A DNA stretch of 64,000 bases from Zoroaster sp. YZ-2022 (taxonomy: Eukaryota > Echinodermata > Asteroidea > Forcipulatida > Zoroasteridae). The notes under the pieces were generated by a model. It saw nothing but the letters and a program-made list of their open reading frames with translations. It did no database searches and was not told the origin of the DNA. Shown here piece by piece: positions 63,138 to 64,000 of this stretch. The translations under genes were made by a program, and so were the position numbers. The stretch is from the NCBI GenBank assembly GCA_029582265.1, contig CM055820.1, positions 15,454,622 through 15,518,621 on the forward strand, in the 5' to 3' direction. Within the stretch, counting starts at the first letter, position 1, and every line of letters begins with the position of its first letter.

Positions 63138-63360
63138 AACACACCGACGTGTGTTTAGCACTGTATACTCAGAATTGACGAAAATGTGACACTTTCCGAG
63201 TGTCTGTGAAAAAACTACACAGGCGACTCGGGCGGAATTCGAACCCACGACCTCCTGCTTACGAGTGCAGACGTCTTAACCTCTCAACCACCGAGCTTGC
63301 CCGATGTCGATTGCCGGCTAGAATCCTATATAGCAGTGGGTTCCACGATATATATAGGTT
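63138..63360 (-). mobile_element. Foldback element copy with tRNA-like core, one arm degraded
   Basis: CACCGACGTGTGTTTAGCAC, then ACTCGGGCGGAATTCGAACC and GACGTCTTAACCTCTCAACC, then GCCGGCTAGAATCCTATATA. This is the inverse of 6600-6790. It directly abuts the complete copy at 63364. Confidence 0.8.
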
Positions 63361-63363
63361 GGT

Positions 63364-63654
63364 GAAATTCTTGCGTTGGGAGATAAACAATTGATTTAAT
63401 TTTGCCCTACACCGACGTGTGTATAGCACTGTATACTCAGTGCTTTCCGAGTGTCTGTGAAAAAACTACACAGGCGACTCGGGTGGGATTGGAACCCACG
63501 ACCTCCTGCTTACTAGTGCAGACATCTTAACCTCTCGACCACTGAGCTTGCCCGATGTCACAGACACTCGGAAAGCACTGAGTATACAGTGCTATACACA
63601 CGTCGGTGTAGGGCAAAATTAAATCAATTGTTTATCTCTTGACGCAAGAATTTC
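63364..63654 (-). mobile_element. Complete foldback/TIR element with tRNA-like core
   Basis: Ends GAAATTCTTGCGT (63364) and ACGCAAGAATTTC (ending 63654). The inverted arms are about 100 bp, through ATTTTGCCCTACACCGACGT and TCAGTGCTTTCCGAGTGTCT. The centre is the tRNA-like block on the minus strand (GGAACCCACGACC; TCTTAACCTCTCGACCACTG). 291 bp, no protein. Confidence 0.88.
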
Positions 63655-64000
63655 TTCAGTGATGTCAGTCTGATCTTGTCAACTCCCCCATTAGTGACAA
63701 ACACGGTCATTGTACATGCGCAGTGGCAACTATATAATACAGACATGCAACTTTGTAATTGCAAAAAAAGAGGAAATGGCCGAGCACACAAAACTTTGTA
63801 CAGTGTTTTTCAGTTTTCTATAGCACTATTATTAAAGAAAAAAGAGGAAATCAGCTGATCAGCTGAAAAGTTGCATGCCTGATAATAGGATCCTTCTATT
63901 TTCTGAAGGGGAGGATTTTTTTAGAAGGGAAGTAAAGTCCGAAAACCATCATAAAATTGGATTTTAAAGGGGGACTGACATGGATTTAAATCAAACAGTT
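63655..64000. other. Window edge, nothing recognised
   Basis: AT-rich DNA to the end of the window without supported features. Confidence 0.5.

Overview
This is a gene-poor, repeat-rich stretch of animal nuclear DNA: AT-rich, with GT-AG introns, no bacterial-type operons, and coding exons mostly of 50-300 bp. The gene families, the abundant tRNA-derived SINEs with (ATT)n tails, the CR1/L2-like LINEs, a Penelope-like fragment and the many minisatellites suggest a marine invertebrate, probably a deuterostome such as an echinoderm, hemichordate or amphioxus. The species cannot be fixed from the sequence alone.

Three host genes are supported by exon-by-exon reading. (1) On the + strand, 107-17136: the 3' half of an early endosome antigen 1 gene (EEA1). 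It has fourteen phase-compatible exons coding 582 residues of coiled coil that end in a canonical C-terminal FYVE zinc finger and a stop codon. The 5' part lies left of the window. (2) On the - strand, 43927 down to 30103, with a possible small start exon at 49171-49162: a ROCO-family GTPase (Roc G domain followed by a COR-like region) of about 855 residues, with no leucine-rich repeats or kinase visible. (3) On the - strand, 60593 down to 55070: the 3' six exons of a CHCHD3/CHCHD6-type MICOS subunit (MIC19/MIC25) with twin CX9C motifs. Its N-terminal exon was not found. EEA1 and the ROCO gene are convergent, and the ROCO and CHCHD genes run in the same direction. Nothing suggests that the three work together; endosome tethering, G-protein signalling and mitochondrial cristae are separate jobs.

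Much of the remaining sequence is mobile or tandem DNA. The EEA1 introns hold a TIR element (1250-2130), a 48-bp array that overlaps a splice acceptor (2652-3190), a second TIR element (3864-5863), a foldback element with a tRNA-like centre (6548-6866), relic copies of an exon (7724-7945), and 45-bp (9352-11128) and 23-bp (14333-16425) minisatellites on either side of a solo LTR (13051-13924). The intergenic region 17137-30100 holds SINEs, a hAT remnant with perfect 8-bp target duplications (19339-20377), a mariner-like element (22199-22896), two very long (TTA/TAA)n tracts, a Penelope-like fragment (25790-26700) and a dispersed 350-bp family.

The ROCO introns hold two LINE copies, a TIR element whose arms contain short tandem repeats, a 22-bp/41-bp minisatellite, a 234-bp palindrome and, in the putative first intron, a 36-bp array and a DD41D-type mariner that contains a young SINE. 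The right end holds a LINE interrupted by SINE heads, a 64-bp array and more foldback/tRNA-like elements.

The observations I rate highest are: the minisatellite that has captured and multiplied the acceptor region of an EEA1 exon; the shared 3' tail of the LINE and the tRNA-Leu-derived SINE; tRNA-like cores sitting inside terminal-inverted-repeat elements; and the TIR family with G/C-rich tandem-repeat arms.
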